In this document: piece by piece, positions 35,863 to 48,995 of the stretch
How positions within the stretch are numbered: the first letter of the stretch is position 1
Layout of the letters: every line of letters begins with the position of its first letter
From: Camillea tinctor
Lineage: Eukaryota > Ascomycota > Sordariomycetes > Xylariales > Xylariaceae
Reading direction: 5' to 3'
Assembly: GCA_022578605.1 (NCBI GenBank)
Contig: MU394072.1
Coordinates: 186,001 to 250,000, forward strand
DNA length: 64,000 nt
Notes under the pieces: generated by a model
Seen by the model: the letters and a program-made list of their open reading frames with translations, nothing else
What the model was told of the DNA's origin: nothing
Databases searched by the model: none
Position numbers and translations under genes: made by a program

Positions 35863-37528
35863 ATTTTTATGAGCTTCTTGTTTTTTTTTTCGTTGAGGTG
35901 AATATCTGCGTTCTTTGTTCTTAATATATGCCGTTGACTCGACGATGTCTTAGATAGATGGATAGAGAGAGGGAATTTCTCAAGTATCAAGTTGGAGGAG
36001 GAATTGGGGGACGGGAAGGACAAATAAAAAAAGAAGACAGGAAGGAGGGGCTTTCAACTTCATCATCCTTGAGCTACCTTGTGCTACCTTCCCATGAAAG
36101 CTATGGATTTAGAACGGAAAGGACATCGGAATACAGGGTCCTTTAGTGTACTAAAGTTCGCGTCATCCCGTCATCGGTGTAAGGCCTATGAGCGAGTGGA
36201 TAAGGAGGTCGTCACCATAATTTAGTTAAGTTACCCAGGTACCTAATAGCATTTAAGATAAGTCAGTCAAACCACATGGTAGTACATGATTCTCAGCCAA
36301 TGGATCTCGTCGGAATTGTGTGATATGCAGGCCTATTCCCACCATTCCGAGATTCCCACTGCCGCAAATGCAAGTGATAGCAACGCTCGTGAGCTATCGA
36401 GGTTACCTATGCATTGAGTCCTGCTGGAGTTAGGGAGACCATCCCCGCCAATTACATCATTTGGTTCTGGATACCCATTATTAAGTGCTCTGCTATGTAA
36501 CACTAGGTAGTAGGTGTAGGTAGAGAATTGTATGATAGGTACCTACCTAATGTCTAATTATCCATACATGTATGTGGGATCTCACCGTGGGAGTGCAAGC
36601 ATATTTGTCAGCAAGTTCCTATGTTTTATTGCATCAGAATGTTGCAATAAACCTAAAGGGTCAAACAACCCCCCTATATTGTGCGTAACCAAGAATAGCG
36701 TGAAGCAAAGAAAGGTTCTTTATACTAATAGCTTGTATGTAAGTAATTTTCCTGTTGATATCACTTATTTACCTAGGTAGTGGTCAGTGCATATTCACAG
36801 CAGCAGCAGTAGCTACTCATCTAGCAATCAATGCTGTGATACAAGTAGCACCTATAAAGTGAACGCTTACAAAGGGGCACATTACTCATAATGGTATCAG
36901 TAGGGTATATGTGAACTAGATTAAACCGGAGATAAAAAAATTATGATACAGATCTAGGTAGTCTGCAATCTAATCTAGAGTACCTAGTTCACATACATGT
37001 TTGAGACTTAATTGTAGGTATACACCAAGCCTGGGCTACCAGTGTATGGCGAGTCAGTAAGATGTACCTTACATATGTACTAGTAATTCATTGTACTCAC
37101 CCCAATGTAAGCTGTAGGTTACACATGTACCCCAATACCCCTCCAATGTGGACCTAATATGCATATGTGGGGTGATGATAGCAACCCAATGCATTGAACA
37201 GCTGGATTCCGCTGGTAAGGAAGCCGTCACCAGCTGTTATTTTACTCTTATCTCCAAACCTTATCGAAATGAACCCTTGAAAAAAAAAGGAAGGGCGGGC
37301 AAAGGAAAAAAAAAAATTGTTCCTCACTTACCCCACCTGTTTTTTTACTCGGCTTGATAAAATGTAATTTTTCCTAACTTTTTTTTTCTTTTTCTATTTT
37401 TTTTTCTCCCACCTCTCTGCTGGACAGCCTTCTCTTCGTCGCAAGTCGGGGAAGAGATTTCTCGACTTTACTCCTTTTCTTCCAGACGAGTTTCTTTTTC
37501 AAGCATTGTTGTTCCATTTACCGTGATC
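35863..37528. other. Divergent intergenic region DLH / karyopherin
   Basis: There are 1.7 kb without a recognised gene, with a TACCTAGGTA palindrome at 36770-36779. The last 250 bp before the karyopherin start are rich in T and CT runs, a common fungal promoter trait. Confidence 0.55.
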
Positions 37529-40500
37529 ATGGACCAACAAAAGCTTGTCGAGCTGCTCCAGGCATGTCAGATCCGTAAGTTTATACTCTCACCTACCTGT
37601 TGTGTCGCCGATGTGTTCTCCCTTTTTTTTTTCTACCGAGGCAGACAGGCACACAGACAGACAGACGAGCCGAATTGCTAACCTATATCCTCCTCCTATA
37701 GCTGACACTCAGAAGGTCAAAGCCGCGACTGCGGAGTTGCGCAAAAACTTCTTCCCCCATCCCGACTCGCTAATTGGCCTGCTCCATGTCATCGTCTCTC
37801 ACTCCGATGCTACTGTGCGCATGTTGGCGGCTGTTCAGGGCTTGCGCCTTGTTCCCAAGCACTGGGAGAAGATAGATGGTACCCAGAAGCCTGCCATCCG
37901 CGAACAGCTTCTTCAGGCTATCGTGCGAGAGCAGGATGCGAAATGCCGCCATGGCCAGTCGCGCGTAATCGCCGCCATTGCCACCCTCGACTTCGAGAAC
38001 AACGAGTGGGCTGATCTTCTGCCCGCTGTTACTCAATTGACTGCCTCTGATAATGTTGCTCACCGTGAGGTTGGCTCCTACATCATCTTCAGTCTGCTTG
38101 AGGCCAACCCCACCTACTTCGAGGATCACCTCCCCAAGCTTTTTGAACTCTTCACCAAGACCATCAGAGATCCCCAGAGCCGCGATGTCCGCGTCAACAC
38201 CATGTTGTCCATTAGCGCTGTTCTCATGCTGGTCGATGTTGACGAGGATGAGCAGTCGCTCAACACTGTCCAAGAGTTTATCCCCTCCATGGTTGAGGTG
38301 CTCAAGGATGCGGTCGACAATGGAGACGACGAGAGAATACAGCAAGCTTTCGAGGTCTTCCAATCTTTCCTGGCCTATGAATCTGCTCTGATTTCCCGCT
38401 ACTTCAAGGACTTGGTGCAATTCATGATCGACCTAGCCGTGAATACCAACGCTGAAGCTGATGTACGGACGCAAGCTTTGGCTTTCCTGACGCAATGCGT
38501 TAGGTACCGCCGTATGAAGATCCAGGGCATTCCTGACATGGGTGCTCAGCTCATGAGAAAGGGTTTGATGATCTTGTCCGAGTTGGATGATGATGATGAC
38601 GACGACGACGATTCTACACCTGCAAGATCAGCTCTGACCTTGATCGATCAGCTTTCAAGCGATTTACCCCCGCGTCAAGTCATCGTCCCACTCCTTGATG
38701 ATTTCCCCAACTATGCAAACTCCGAGAAGCCTGGCCAACGTAGAGCCTGCATTTTGGCTCTTGGAAACTGCGCCGAGGGTGCTCCGGAGTTTGTGTCCAC
38801 TCAGATCGCGTCGCTTATGCCTGCCGTGCTTCGTCTGCTACAAGATCCTGAGAGATCTGTTCGTTACTCTGCTCTCCTGGGTCTCATGCGCCTGGGTGAG
38901 GATCTGTCTGACAGCATGGCGCCTCATCATGATGCTATCATGACAGCTCTTATGCTGAATTTGGATGCAGCAGGCAGCGATAACACTGACAAGAAGAACG
39001 CTGAGATCATTCGTTCAGTCTGTGGTGTCATTGATTCTCTGGCTGATGGTCTAGGTCAAGACATTTTGGCCAAGTATGGAGAGACCATGATCCAGCGGGT
39101 TGGAGGTTTCCTGTCACATCCTGATTACACTGTCAAGTCTGCTGCTGCTGGTGCCCTCGGGGCCATCGCATCGTCCGTCAAGGGCGCATTCATTCCCTAC
39201 CTCAAGGACACCATGGAGGCCATGTCTGCTTACATCATGGCCGAGTCCGGCGAGGATGAGCTATCGCTACGAAGCTCCATCTGCGATGCTATGGGACGGA
39301 TCGCTGTCGGCGTGGGAGCTCATGACTTCAGCCCTTACGTTATGCCGTTGCTAATGGCCAGCGAGAAGGCTCTCCATCTGGACAATGCTCGTCTAAGGGA
39401 AACCACCTTTATTCTGTGGAGCCAGCTAGCTACTGTATACAATGGCGACCTTGGCACCTCGCTTGATGGCATATTCAAGGGGCTATTTGAAAGCCTTGAG
39501 CGAGAAGAGGAAGATGTTGAGCTAGATCTCGGCGAGGAGCAACATGGCCTTGTTGACGAGGAGGTCATCCTACAAGGCAAGCGCCTCAAGGTAAAGAGTG
39601 CTGGTGAGGCTGATGATGACTTGGAGGATCTCATGGACGATGATGACGACGATGACGACTGGGACGATCTCGTCGGTATCTCTGCGCAAGCCCTCGAAAA
39701 AGAGATTGCTCTTGAAGCTCTAGGTGAAGTCATATATGCGGCCAAGGAAAAGAGCGCGCCGTATATTGAAAAGGCCGTTGAGCTTGTTGCTCCCTTTGCG
39801 GAACACTCCTACGAAGGCTGCCGTAAGACAGCTATAGGGACCCTCTGGCGGACTTATGCTTGCGTCTGGGAAGCTATGGAGAAGCAGACAGGTCGCAAGT
39901 GGGAAGCAGGGCTACCGCTCAAAGTTCAACCAGATGGGAACATCCTCAAGCTTGGTGAGATTGTGACTACTGCAACAATGCATATCTGGCAAGATGAGTC
40001 GGATCGGTGAGTTGTTTCTCGTTCTTTCCTTTTTTTTATGCAAATGTCCTTTCTGGCAGCTCTCATGATGACTACCTTGCGTTATACCCAGCTCACTCAG
40101 ACGCTACTTGCGGTTGCTGAGAACACGTACTATTATCAAGATCTGATTTCAGCTCGCCTTTGTTTTCTTCATAAAAACTCACAAGACCTGTATTCTATTG
40201 GATACTAACGTTTTATTAGGGACGTGGTGACAGAAATAAATCGGAGTGTAGGGTCTACCCTCAAAACATGCGGACCAGCGATACTAGGTCAGAAGGACAT
40301 GATGGACCAGATAATTACAGTGCTTGGCACTATAATTACTCGATCTCATCCTTGTCAGCAAGACCTTGGAGATGAGGACGATAACCAGGATGCTATTGAG
40401 GGCAGTTCTGAATGGGACTGGCTTGTCATTGACACGGCACTCGACGTCCTCATCGGGCTCGCTGCCGCCCTTGGAGCGCAATTTTCCGAAGTCTGGAAGG

Positions 40501-41161
40501 TGTTCGACAAGCCGGTCATGAAGTTCCTCAGCTCCAACGAAGCTATTGAACGATCAACTGCCGTTGGGGTGGTAGCTGAATGCGTAGCGTACATGGGTAG
40601 CGCTGTGACGCCATACACGTCAACCTTGTTGCGTCCACTATTGCACCGCCTGTCGGACGAGGACAAAGAAACCAAGTCCAATGCAGCATATGCGACCGGT
40701 CAGCTTGTGTACCACTCAGGGGATGAAAAGACATATCTACCCAGTTATCCGCAGATCTTGAGCAAGCTAGAGCCTCTGCTACAGATTCAGGATGCCCGCC
40801 TACAGGACAATGCTGCTGGCTGCTTGTGCCGTATGATACTATCAAATCCTGACCAAGTCCCCATCGCAGATGTGCTCCCAGCACTGGTCAGCCTCCTTCC
40901 CCTTAAGGAGGACTACGAAGAGAACAAGCCGGTATACCAATGCCTACACAAGCTTTGTAAGTGCCCATAGAATCGCTTAGCATTATAACTTCACATTATA
41001 CTAACAACTATTTCTTAGATGTGCTCTCCAACCCAACAGTGCAAGAGCTAACTCCTAAGCTGCTCCCAGTTTTCGAGCAAGTTCTCGGGCCGCCTGAGGA
41101 ACAGCTAGAGCCAGAGACGAGGGAGGTGGTACTAGAGATGGTACGGATTCTCACAAAGTAG
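37529..41161 (+). CDS. kap123: Karyopherin / importin-beta, Kap123 (importin-4) type
   Basis: Exons 37529-37574, 37702-40006, 40220-40956 and 41019-41161 (introns 127, 213 and 62 nt) give about 1076 residues, close to yeast Kap123. The first exon encodes MDQQKLVELLQACQI and splices within a Pro codon to DTQKVKAATAEL, the usual importin-beta N-terminus. The body is made of tandem HEAT repeats. Examples are HREVGSYIIFSLLE, RSVRYSALLGLMRLGEDL and KSAAAGALGAIASSV. Two Asp-rich runs, near residues 360 and 700, match the acidic loops of Kap123/importin-4. The protein carries ribosomal proteins and histones H3/H4 through nuclear pores in a Ran-dependent way. A frame starting downstream of the true ATG inside intron 1 is an artefact. 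Confidence 0.93.
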
Positions 41162-43462
41162 CGTGATACGTCACGCAAAACATGTTAGAAAAGATGATCT
41201 ATGGCGGCTTTCACAAAAAAAAAATCAAAAGGGAAAAGAATAGTGCAGGGAAAGCACGATGGTATGAATTGTACGAGTGAATGAATAGTGGGAGCAAGAC
41301 GGTAAACTTGCGTTTTACACATAGATGATTCCCCCAATGATAGACCTGTTTTATTCTCGCGCGTATCAATGCTACATTCTCATGTTGTGTCTAACCGTGA
41401 AAACAGCACATTGTGCTATAAATTTGCAGGAGCAACGAAGACATTATCATGTTAAGTGCAGATTATAGAAAACTTCCTCAGGTAAGCTCATATTTGTTGT
41501 GCTGTTGCACGAACAAGCTAAGACGGGGGGCCCTATTTCTTGTACTAGTCAATTACAAAAATACGAATGTTTCAAGTCGAGTCATTAAAAGGTTTGAAGT
41601 AGCAGGGCCTAGATGGCTTGATTATAGTTCAATTTGGACCGGCTTAAACGGCTGACTATGATGAAAGAAGGGAGGTATGAAGAATAAAAATAAAACAAAT
41701 TGCACGGGACGGTTGTCTAGTAGGGAGCAAATGAATGTGATTCCTTTTTTACTGTTTTTCTAATGCACATATTTAATAAGCCCGTCGTGTGTCCACAAAT
41801 ACAAATATGTGTGGACTGGCCTTAGGATTGTGGGCATGAGACTGAGCGACATACATACATCTAGAGAGGAGAAACAAGTTCACAGAGCACCTACCGTAAA
41901 GAGGTTGGTACGCATTGTCTCATATTGAAGTAAGTGTATGCATGTATGTAGTGTACATAGCGGGCGGGATGAACCGAAGGATAGCCACTCTAATTGGAGT
42001 GGACTCGAAAGCTTGTTATTTCAGCACGGATACCAGGATGAGACGTGTGTTATTGCTTGGCCTTTATGCTTGATAGGTGGAGATGTGTTGACGGATGGGA
42101 TGATGCATTAAACCCAAGAAGCCATCCTATTTTTGGGGGGAAGGTCCTGATTCTGATTATGTTGAGGTTATATATCTGGGAAATTTTCACAGGTCTTTCG
42201 CAGATGTTACGTCGAAGAGCTTTAGCCTCTTCAAATAAATTAGACAAAGTAAACAAAGTTCCTGTCTGCTACCAAGTCGTGTCACCAGGGGGGCGGAGGA
42301 GAGATGAAATGGAAACACAAGGAGATAACTCGCCGGCTCGGAGGAATATGACCATGACGTTGGCTTGATTCATTAATAACTCAAAGAAAGTACCTAAGGT
42401 CCTGGTTCTGAACTGGATTTCCGCTTGAATGACTTTTCCCATGATTACAGCCGGATAAGCGAAATTTTATATATACCGAGAGTAGAAAGGAATGAGAGCT
42501 CAGCATGTTCACTTGTTTACTTTCCTTATCTATCCATTTCTTGCTAGATGAGACATGCTAATATATACATCGTATATCGATTACGTGCATCTGACTGGCT
42601 AGTCTTAGATGGGAAGAATTCCTTCTGATGATGATGATAGGCAGGGCTTTGTGAATTGATTAAACACCTACCAAAGCGCGCCGCCATGAAGTAGGCGGCG
42701 CAAGCCATTGCCGTTTCTTGGGCCCAATAGGGGTCGACTGATGAGAGGCCGTACAACATGATCATCCCTTTCTTCAGCAATGACGGCGGGACCTCGGCAG
42801 TCTTTGCGGATAGAACGAACGCCTTGGGCTGGCGGCATTGATGGCTTTACTCACATGCAAACTGAAAAGAACAGAAGAAAAAAGCTTCCTCCCGTAGCCG
42901 CCACACTATAGGTACGTCTCTTGTCGGGATAAATTAAGAGCAAGGGCCTGTAAGCGATAGATTACCGATGTGATAGAAAACAGTACATTCATATATGGCG
43001 TGTAGACCATATATGAAGGCTCACCAGACCTAGGTTAGTCGCCTGAGTTACTCGTAATTTCCAGAAAAGCAAAGCGGCAGCAGCTTGGATGGCTAAGAAT
43101 AAGGCGAACGGGGCTTCGATTTTATCGGTCCTGCGGAACTTCTCTTATTTATTATGCTAAGATGTCGTAAAATGGCCAAAAAAGCTTCCTTTTCTATCTA
43201 TGTAGATCGCCAAGTCATATCACGAAGCTCATGGGACTTCGAGATCTACTGCATGATCACATCTGAAAGAACTAACACAATGCTAGTCAAAATAAAAGGA
43301 AAGGGAAAAAATACAGGAATACTAAAGGAAGGAAAAGGGGAGGCGAATTTCGCATCAATGCGATATGTTATGCGCCTGATGGTCAGCTATGACCTGCTGC
43401 TGCTTCTGTTACTACTTACCAAATATTTCCGGCTTGGCTATTAGAAATACCTAGTATCAAGC

Positions 43463-43493
43463 CTCTCTCTCTCTCTCTCTTTTTTTTTTTTTT
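43463..43493. repeat. (CT)n followed by T run
   Basis: About nine CT units are followed by an uninterrupted run of 14 T. Confidence 0.9.
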
Positions 43494-43849
43494 GGTCCTG
43501 TCTCTGTGAACCCCGTGGGCGCTAGAAGGGAAGACATACACCAGTAGCGCGTTACAGGTTGAATCCAACCAACCACCTAGAAAATGACATGGAAAAATAA
43601 AATAAGAAAATAAGAGAGACAAAAAAAATAACGGGAGAGCTTGTAATGGTGGTGATGGTGACGGTGCGCGTGCATCATGCAAGTAACCCCCTGCATCTCG
43701 CGTTCCTCTTCTTTTTTTTCCTGACCGTACCGTGCCGCCGCAAAACCCATCCCGTCCAATAGGTGGTAATATGCCAGCTTTGCCGTGCTGCTTGTTCAAG
43801 AGAGAGACAGAGAAAGAAACGTTTAGATTACCGGATTGGCGGTTGTGGT

Positions 43850-43853
<4 letters not shown>

Positions 43854-43892
<39 letters not shown>
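43854..43892. repeat. (GT)n microsatellite
   Basis: About 19 uninterrupted GT units, the longest dinucleotide repeat in the window. They make an apparent Val/Cys or Thr/His repeat in spurious frames. Confidence 0.95.
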
Positions 43893-43893
<1 letters not shown>

Positions 43894-44129
43894 CCGTGTG
43901 TCTGTTGCTTTGTACGGGTACGAGATGGGAACATGATATATACGCTACCGAAACAACCACAATTCAAGTTATTTTAGGTGGTCATGTAGTATGTATGTTG
44001 GATGGATACATGTCTGCATGGTCGACATGGTAACAGCAGCGGCAAAAGCGTAGGTAGGTAGGTCTGTTTCGATCCCAGGGAGAAGCGTGTGAGTGAGTCT
44101 ATACGAACGATTGCAACATTTGAAAAACA

Positions 44130-44391
44130 TACCGTCTATTTTGGGTAATTCCGGTTTCTCAAATCCAATTTTTTTACCCTTGCAACCAGACTTTTTACGC
44201 AGATCAACCAGGAATAAAAAGCAAGTAACGCGGTGGGGCCAACCAAAAGTCGAGTTTTTGCAGAGGTGCCATTAATGTTTTGTTACTATCCAATGAAAAT
44301 TACCTACTCCCGGTTGATCTACGTAGAAAGTCTGGTTGCAAGGGTAAAAAAATTGGATTTGAGAAACCGGTATTACCCAAAATAGACGGTA
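44130..44391. mobile_element. MITE-like element with long terminal inverted repeats and TA duplication
   Basis: The element body is 44132-44389 (258 bp), flanked on both sides by TA (44130-44131 and 44390-44391). Its ends are inverted copies of about 83 bp that differ at only about four or five positions. Each starts CCGTCTATTTTGGGTAAT. The roughly 90-bp centre has no open frame. TA duplication, short length and no coding capacity fit a Tc1/mariner-derived (Stowaway-like) MITE mobilised in trans. The near-identity of the arms suggests recent activity or a foldback structure kept by gene conversion. No second copy was seen in this window. Confidence 0.85.
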
Positions 44392-46333
44392 TTGCATGTC
44401 TCCTTGTTGCCTCTCGAATCTATCCCGCCCTCGGCCATCCGCCATCGAGATTTGCTAGTAATAGCGAGCTGGTTTATGATTACTGTAAGTTACTGGGTCA
44501 TGTAGATAGCTCTTTGATCCTCATCCTCTCCATCCTCTTCTCCCCCTCACACCCGAAACACCCCAGGCTAGCCAGGACCTTCTTAGCCTCCAAGCGTATT
44601 TCTATGTAGCTCGGCAGTGGTGGATGGCAGATGGGTCACTTTCTTCTTGGCCCCCTCCCCGTTCCCCCCTGTCTACTTATAATCCTTGTTCATTCGAGGC
44701 ACCCCTGGTTCGTGTGGGTCGATCTACCAGGAGGATCCCCGGAAAAGCTCGAGTGATTTGTCCAATCGATCGCGGCCAGTCTTCCTGAATTCTGCTATCT
44801 AAACTGAGCATGTACACCATGTTATTATACATTACATTACAACACATCACGCTCGGTCGCTGTGTTGTGCAGCTGTGATGGAAGCCGGGTTATTCGTACG
44901 GTGTGATACTGTCTTCTCGGTAGGTAGAGATAGATTTCCCCATGATGAAGCATAAGGGCTAGCAATGTCCGTCCTCATTGAGGAAAGCTGGGGGGAAGAA
45001 ACGAACGTGTCTCGTTGTAGACGAATGCGACGCTGTACTTAATACATGTTGATCATGGAAAACTTCTGCGACTATTGGGGATTTTTCTATCAAGGGACGG
45101 AAGACTGGTGGTAAAGATCTCTTATTTAGACTTTACATATGGTTCGCAGATCGCAAAGGGATAGATAACTAGGAGAACCAAATATCTGGTTAGACGCGTA
45201 GGTTACCGCAATGCGGAGGCACATGAAAGGACTCGACCTGGTGCGAGTTTTCTTGACAGCAACGAGTAACGTTTTCTCTCGAGAAACACTACATGATACC
45301 TATGGCATTACACGTACCGTACATACATGTACATATAACTATATGCCTGCATACACAACAACGATATATGTATATACCCAAACACATACTTACCTATTTA
45401 CCTTCATAGACATTTATCAACAAGCATATAAACGCAGCTTGGTGCATACATGAAAAGCACAACGGCGGTGCCTCCCAAGACTTTACTTACCTGTCGTAAC
45501 ATCTTCAAGCATGCTGGTATCATAGAATTACCAGTGCTGTAAGAGTAGAACCTGGCGATTGGTTGACGGATGAAATAGACTGTGTACTACTCGGTACGAT
45601 GGAAAAGAATTAAAAAAAGAATAATAGAATGACATACAAACCAGATTTCGTGGAACGAACAAAGAGGCAGGCGTGTGACGAATGCGAGATACAGTCGTTA
45701 TGCGAAGGATACTCGCAGTTAGGCAAGGTCACACGCACATACATATGGCCCATACATACCTTTCTACCCACATATACAGGCGCGCATGTTAAGGATATGG
45801 TATGAGATGAGATGAAGGCGTGACGTGAAGTACTTTTATGTCTATATATATCCTAATCCGTATTCCCCTTTCCTCGGGATAGGTAGATAGAGCGAGTGTT
45901 TTACAAGAATGATGGTCACCGTGTAACCAGGGAACTTATTTACGCACTTAAGATACCAGCCTCCTGGGCAAAATAAAACATCAAATCTTGCTGTAAGAGA
46001 GATGGGAAAGTCAAAATGGGTGTTTACAAAAAGGTGATTCGACTAGAGCTGATTGTTTATATCCCTCGGTCTCCGTCGCTGAATAACGATCTTTTCAGCT
46101 ACTAATAAAAGAAGAGTGTCAATGGGGTGTACTGTCGTATCTCATAACTTTGTAATGGTTTGTTTCATGAGCTCTCAGTCTTGAGCTGTATTCGGTAATA
46201 AGCATATGTCAGTCCGTTGGTCGGATTATCGGTCAGTCTATCTTTCTATTCGCTCGCTGTGCGTATTGTACGCGTATCAGCCAGGAAGAAAAACACATGG
46301 CTAGGTCAATTACCAGCATATATAGCTGAGCTA

Positions 46334-46355
46334 TATGTATGTATGTATGTATGTA
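46334..46355. repeat. (TATG)n microsatellite
   Basis: Five or more TATG units, followed by TATCTATC. Confidence 0.85.
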
Positions 46356-48995
46356 TCTATCTAGATACTACTAAGTAAGTAAGTACGTATGCATTTCCTC
46401 TTTTTTTTTTCTCCTTCGCGGACGTCGGGATCCGGAACTCCGCAGAAGCTTTTCTGCAGTGCTAGGTAGTTTATGTGTAAGTGGTCTGGATGTGGTGGTG
46501 TGCACTATGCATCCACCCGCCGTTTGAACCGTTCCATCCCCTGCATCCTTGGCGTCGACAAGGCCAGAACGGGACCACTATCGACAACCACCCCTGGAGG
46601 AAAAACTTCAACCCCTCCCAGCGGAGGAAGTTTGATCGTCGTCCGACAACCACCCACTGCGGTGGATCCCAGTGTATCTGGGCTCGATAGCCCAAAGATA
46701 ACTTGCTGGGCGATCGATGATCAGTCCACAACAACTCCAGTATTTTTTCCTGCTCTTCCCTGTCGCGATCTTCGCTGGACGGCGCGATAGGTTGGGAGGG
46801 GCAACAGAGGCCCCTCTCAAGCTGATAAAGCTGGGTCGCCCGCCAGCTGTACAAAGAGTATACGTAATTGCGGTCTATTACCTCATATATAATGCGTCAA
46901 TGAACAAGGTTGTTGTATATGTGCATCACAAAGCAGGTTCGTTGAGGCCTCAGTCTCAAAGCCACGGAGGCAGACGGCTAATACCAACTGCGATCTACAT
47001 ACATCCCACTAAGATAGAGGGGGGGGGGAGAAGCAAAGACCGGCCTCGACCGAGGAATTTTGCCCATCCAGATGGAAGCGGAATTACCATTGAGAATGGA
47101 GAGGGGGGAGGCGAAAACCTGTCATAGACCAGGCTAAAAGAAAAGAAGAAGAAAAAGACTTTGAAGAAGAGAGACATAGGGGAAACAAAAATCGACAACT
47201 GCCTTACGCATGCGTAGCTAAAAGTCCCACGGCCACGTAAGGTATGCGATCATAACATGTAGGTCAGAGCCAACTATGTAGTTTAGTCTTACTTACTCGT
47301 CTCCATCATAGAACATAGTGCAGTGTAGTATACACTACCTACTATGTTCTAGTGTCTAGTCCTGGTCTGCATCTTTCTTTAACTTGGCAACGAAAGGGGA
47401 GATCGATCCTGCTTGGCAGGGCCCCCCGGCTTTCAGCATGTGCATACACACATACGAATGAATGTTCGTGGAGGAAACGCTCCTATTGGAGAGATCTCTT
47501 TGTTACTATCACCACCTCTCCTTCTTCGGCTCGGCTCTTTTGCTCGCTCTCTATTCGACCATCTCGCTTTCCCACCTCCCTCCCGTGCTGTAGAAGGCTG
47601 GTCTCTTGTTGTGGTGTACAAGTAGCTCTCCAATTATCAGCCCTTCTTCTCCCTTGTCCTTGATACGGTTAAGGAAGGGATGGACCATCTCCCTCCCTCC
47701 CTAGACCTGACCTGTCACCCCGATTAGGTAGCTTCATTAGTAACCTTGCATGGCTCTATTACCACTACCACCTGTCTATCTCACGCTTATGTATGTGTAT
47801 GTATGTGAATGCAGAAGCTCCAGGCCAGGTGCAGGTTCCCCCAACCTCCTCCTCCAAGTTACTGCTACTGCAGTTGTATTTGTACCTACGATACATTTAC
47901 ACAACAAGGGGTTTTTGGTTACTAGTTAGGTGTGATGGGCTAGGCTCCTGGAGGATGGGATAAAGCAAAAGGTGAGTGGTGGCATGGTGTCTCAGAAACA
48001 CCGGCGGCAATTTACCAGGGACAAGAGACATAAGGGTCAGAAGGGTGAGAGAGTACGTGAGAGAGGGATCGAGTCAGGTCAGGAAGCTATTAGCTAGCTA
48101 CCCAATTATGAACACTCCACTCCTCCCTTTCCTCTCTTTCTCGACTTGTCTCTCTACGATATCAAAAGTGATGCAGATTATAATAATGAAGCTCACCCGT
48201 TTTCGAATTGTTTTTGTTTTCCTCGTGGCTTTCAGATGTCTTAGATCCCGCTATCCGAACGCGAAAAATCTTGAGCTCTGGGGAATCCGTAGTAAAATTT
48301 GATGTTCAAGCTCAAGTCAGTCGGCTGGGTCAGTTGATGGTTTAAGAGATTGGACAATGTACCCCATCTTTATGTATCTAACCTAAGGCACATTTGTATG
48401 TAATGCATAGACGTGTCCGTGTGGGAAGCGAGGGGCGGTTCTATTCTCGGCACCTCCATACGTACGTACAAGTACACTACTGTACCAGCCGATCATGACC
48501 GTGCCCGGCGTGCTGTTATCTTTCAGTGGACACCTACCAACCCCGGCTAGAGAGGACCGAACCAGGGTGAGCACATGTACTCCGTAGTCAGATTGTTTTC
48601 ATGTTGTGAGTGAAAAAAAAAAAGGATAGACATTTCATTAGGTTGGTAGGCATGTAGCGTCAAATTGGCCACGGGTACACACAGTAATCCCCAGTGTTGA
48701 GAATAGAAATATATAATGTAGCGTGTCTACCCCCTTATGTGCGCCCTTTTTTCTCCTTCCCTTTATTCCCCGACTTCATTGTTCACCTACCATTTCCTAA
48801 GTCTCAGGATAAGAGCAGAGTAATAGGCCGTCTACAGTGAGACGTGAGACACCAGGGGCTCTACAGCAGTCACTCGCTTTACCTAGTATACGTCTATACA
48901 ATAATCAAGCCATCCTCCGGCATTGCCACTTGGGTCTGCTACTATATATTCGATCGCTAAGATTCCACGGCTAGACGAGGCAAATAATATCGACG

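Larger units (their letters stand above)
41162..48995. other. Long gene-poor region
   Basis: There are 7.8 kb without a gene that I can support. The listed features inside are a CT/T tract, a (GT)n microsatellite, a MITE and a (TATG)n tract. Several short frames exist but lack motifs, splice logic or consistent composition. A GC-richer patch at about 46430-46860 is open in several frames and on both strands, as composition alone would produce. Confidence 0.5.

Noticed and set aside
42544..42830. Minus-strand frame with an Ala/Met-rich stretch (AMACAAYFMAARFG) followed by a possible splice donor
   Set aside because: It looks mildly coding. However, the only upstream in-frame codons lead to a stop without ATG, two frames are open at once, and I recognise no family. 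It could be a gene fragment, but support is too weak to list.
46717..47127. Plus-strand frame of 136 codons in a GC-richer patch
   Set aside because: Several frames on both strands are open here. There is no motif, and a run of G produces poly-Gly. No evidence of a gene.
48186..48302. Short plus-strand frame beginning MKLTRFRIVFVFLVAF, like a signal peptide
   Set aside because: It has only 38 codons, no convincing second exon and no cysteine pattern. Hydrophobic AT-rich frames of this size arise by chance.
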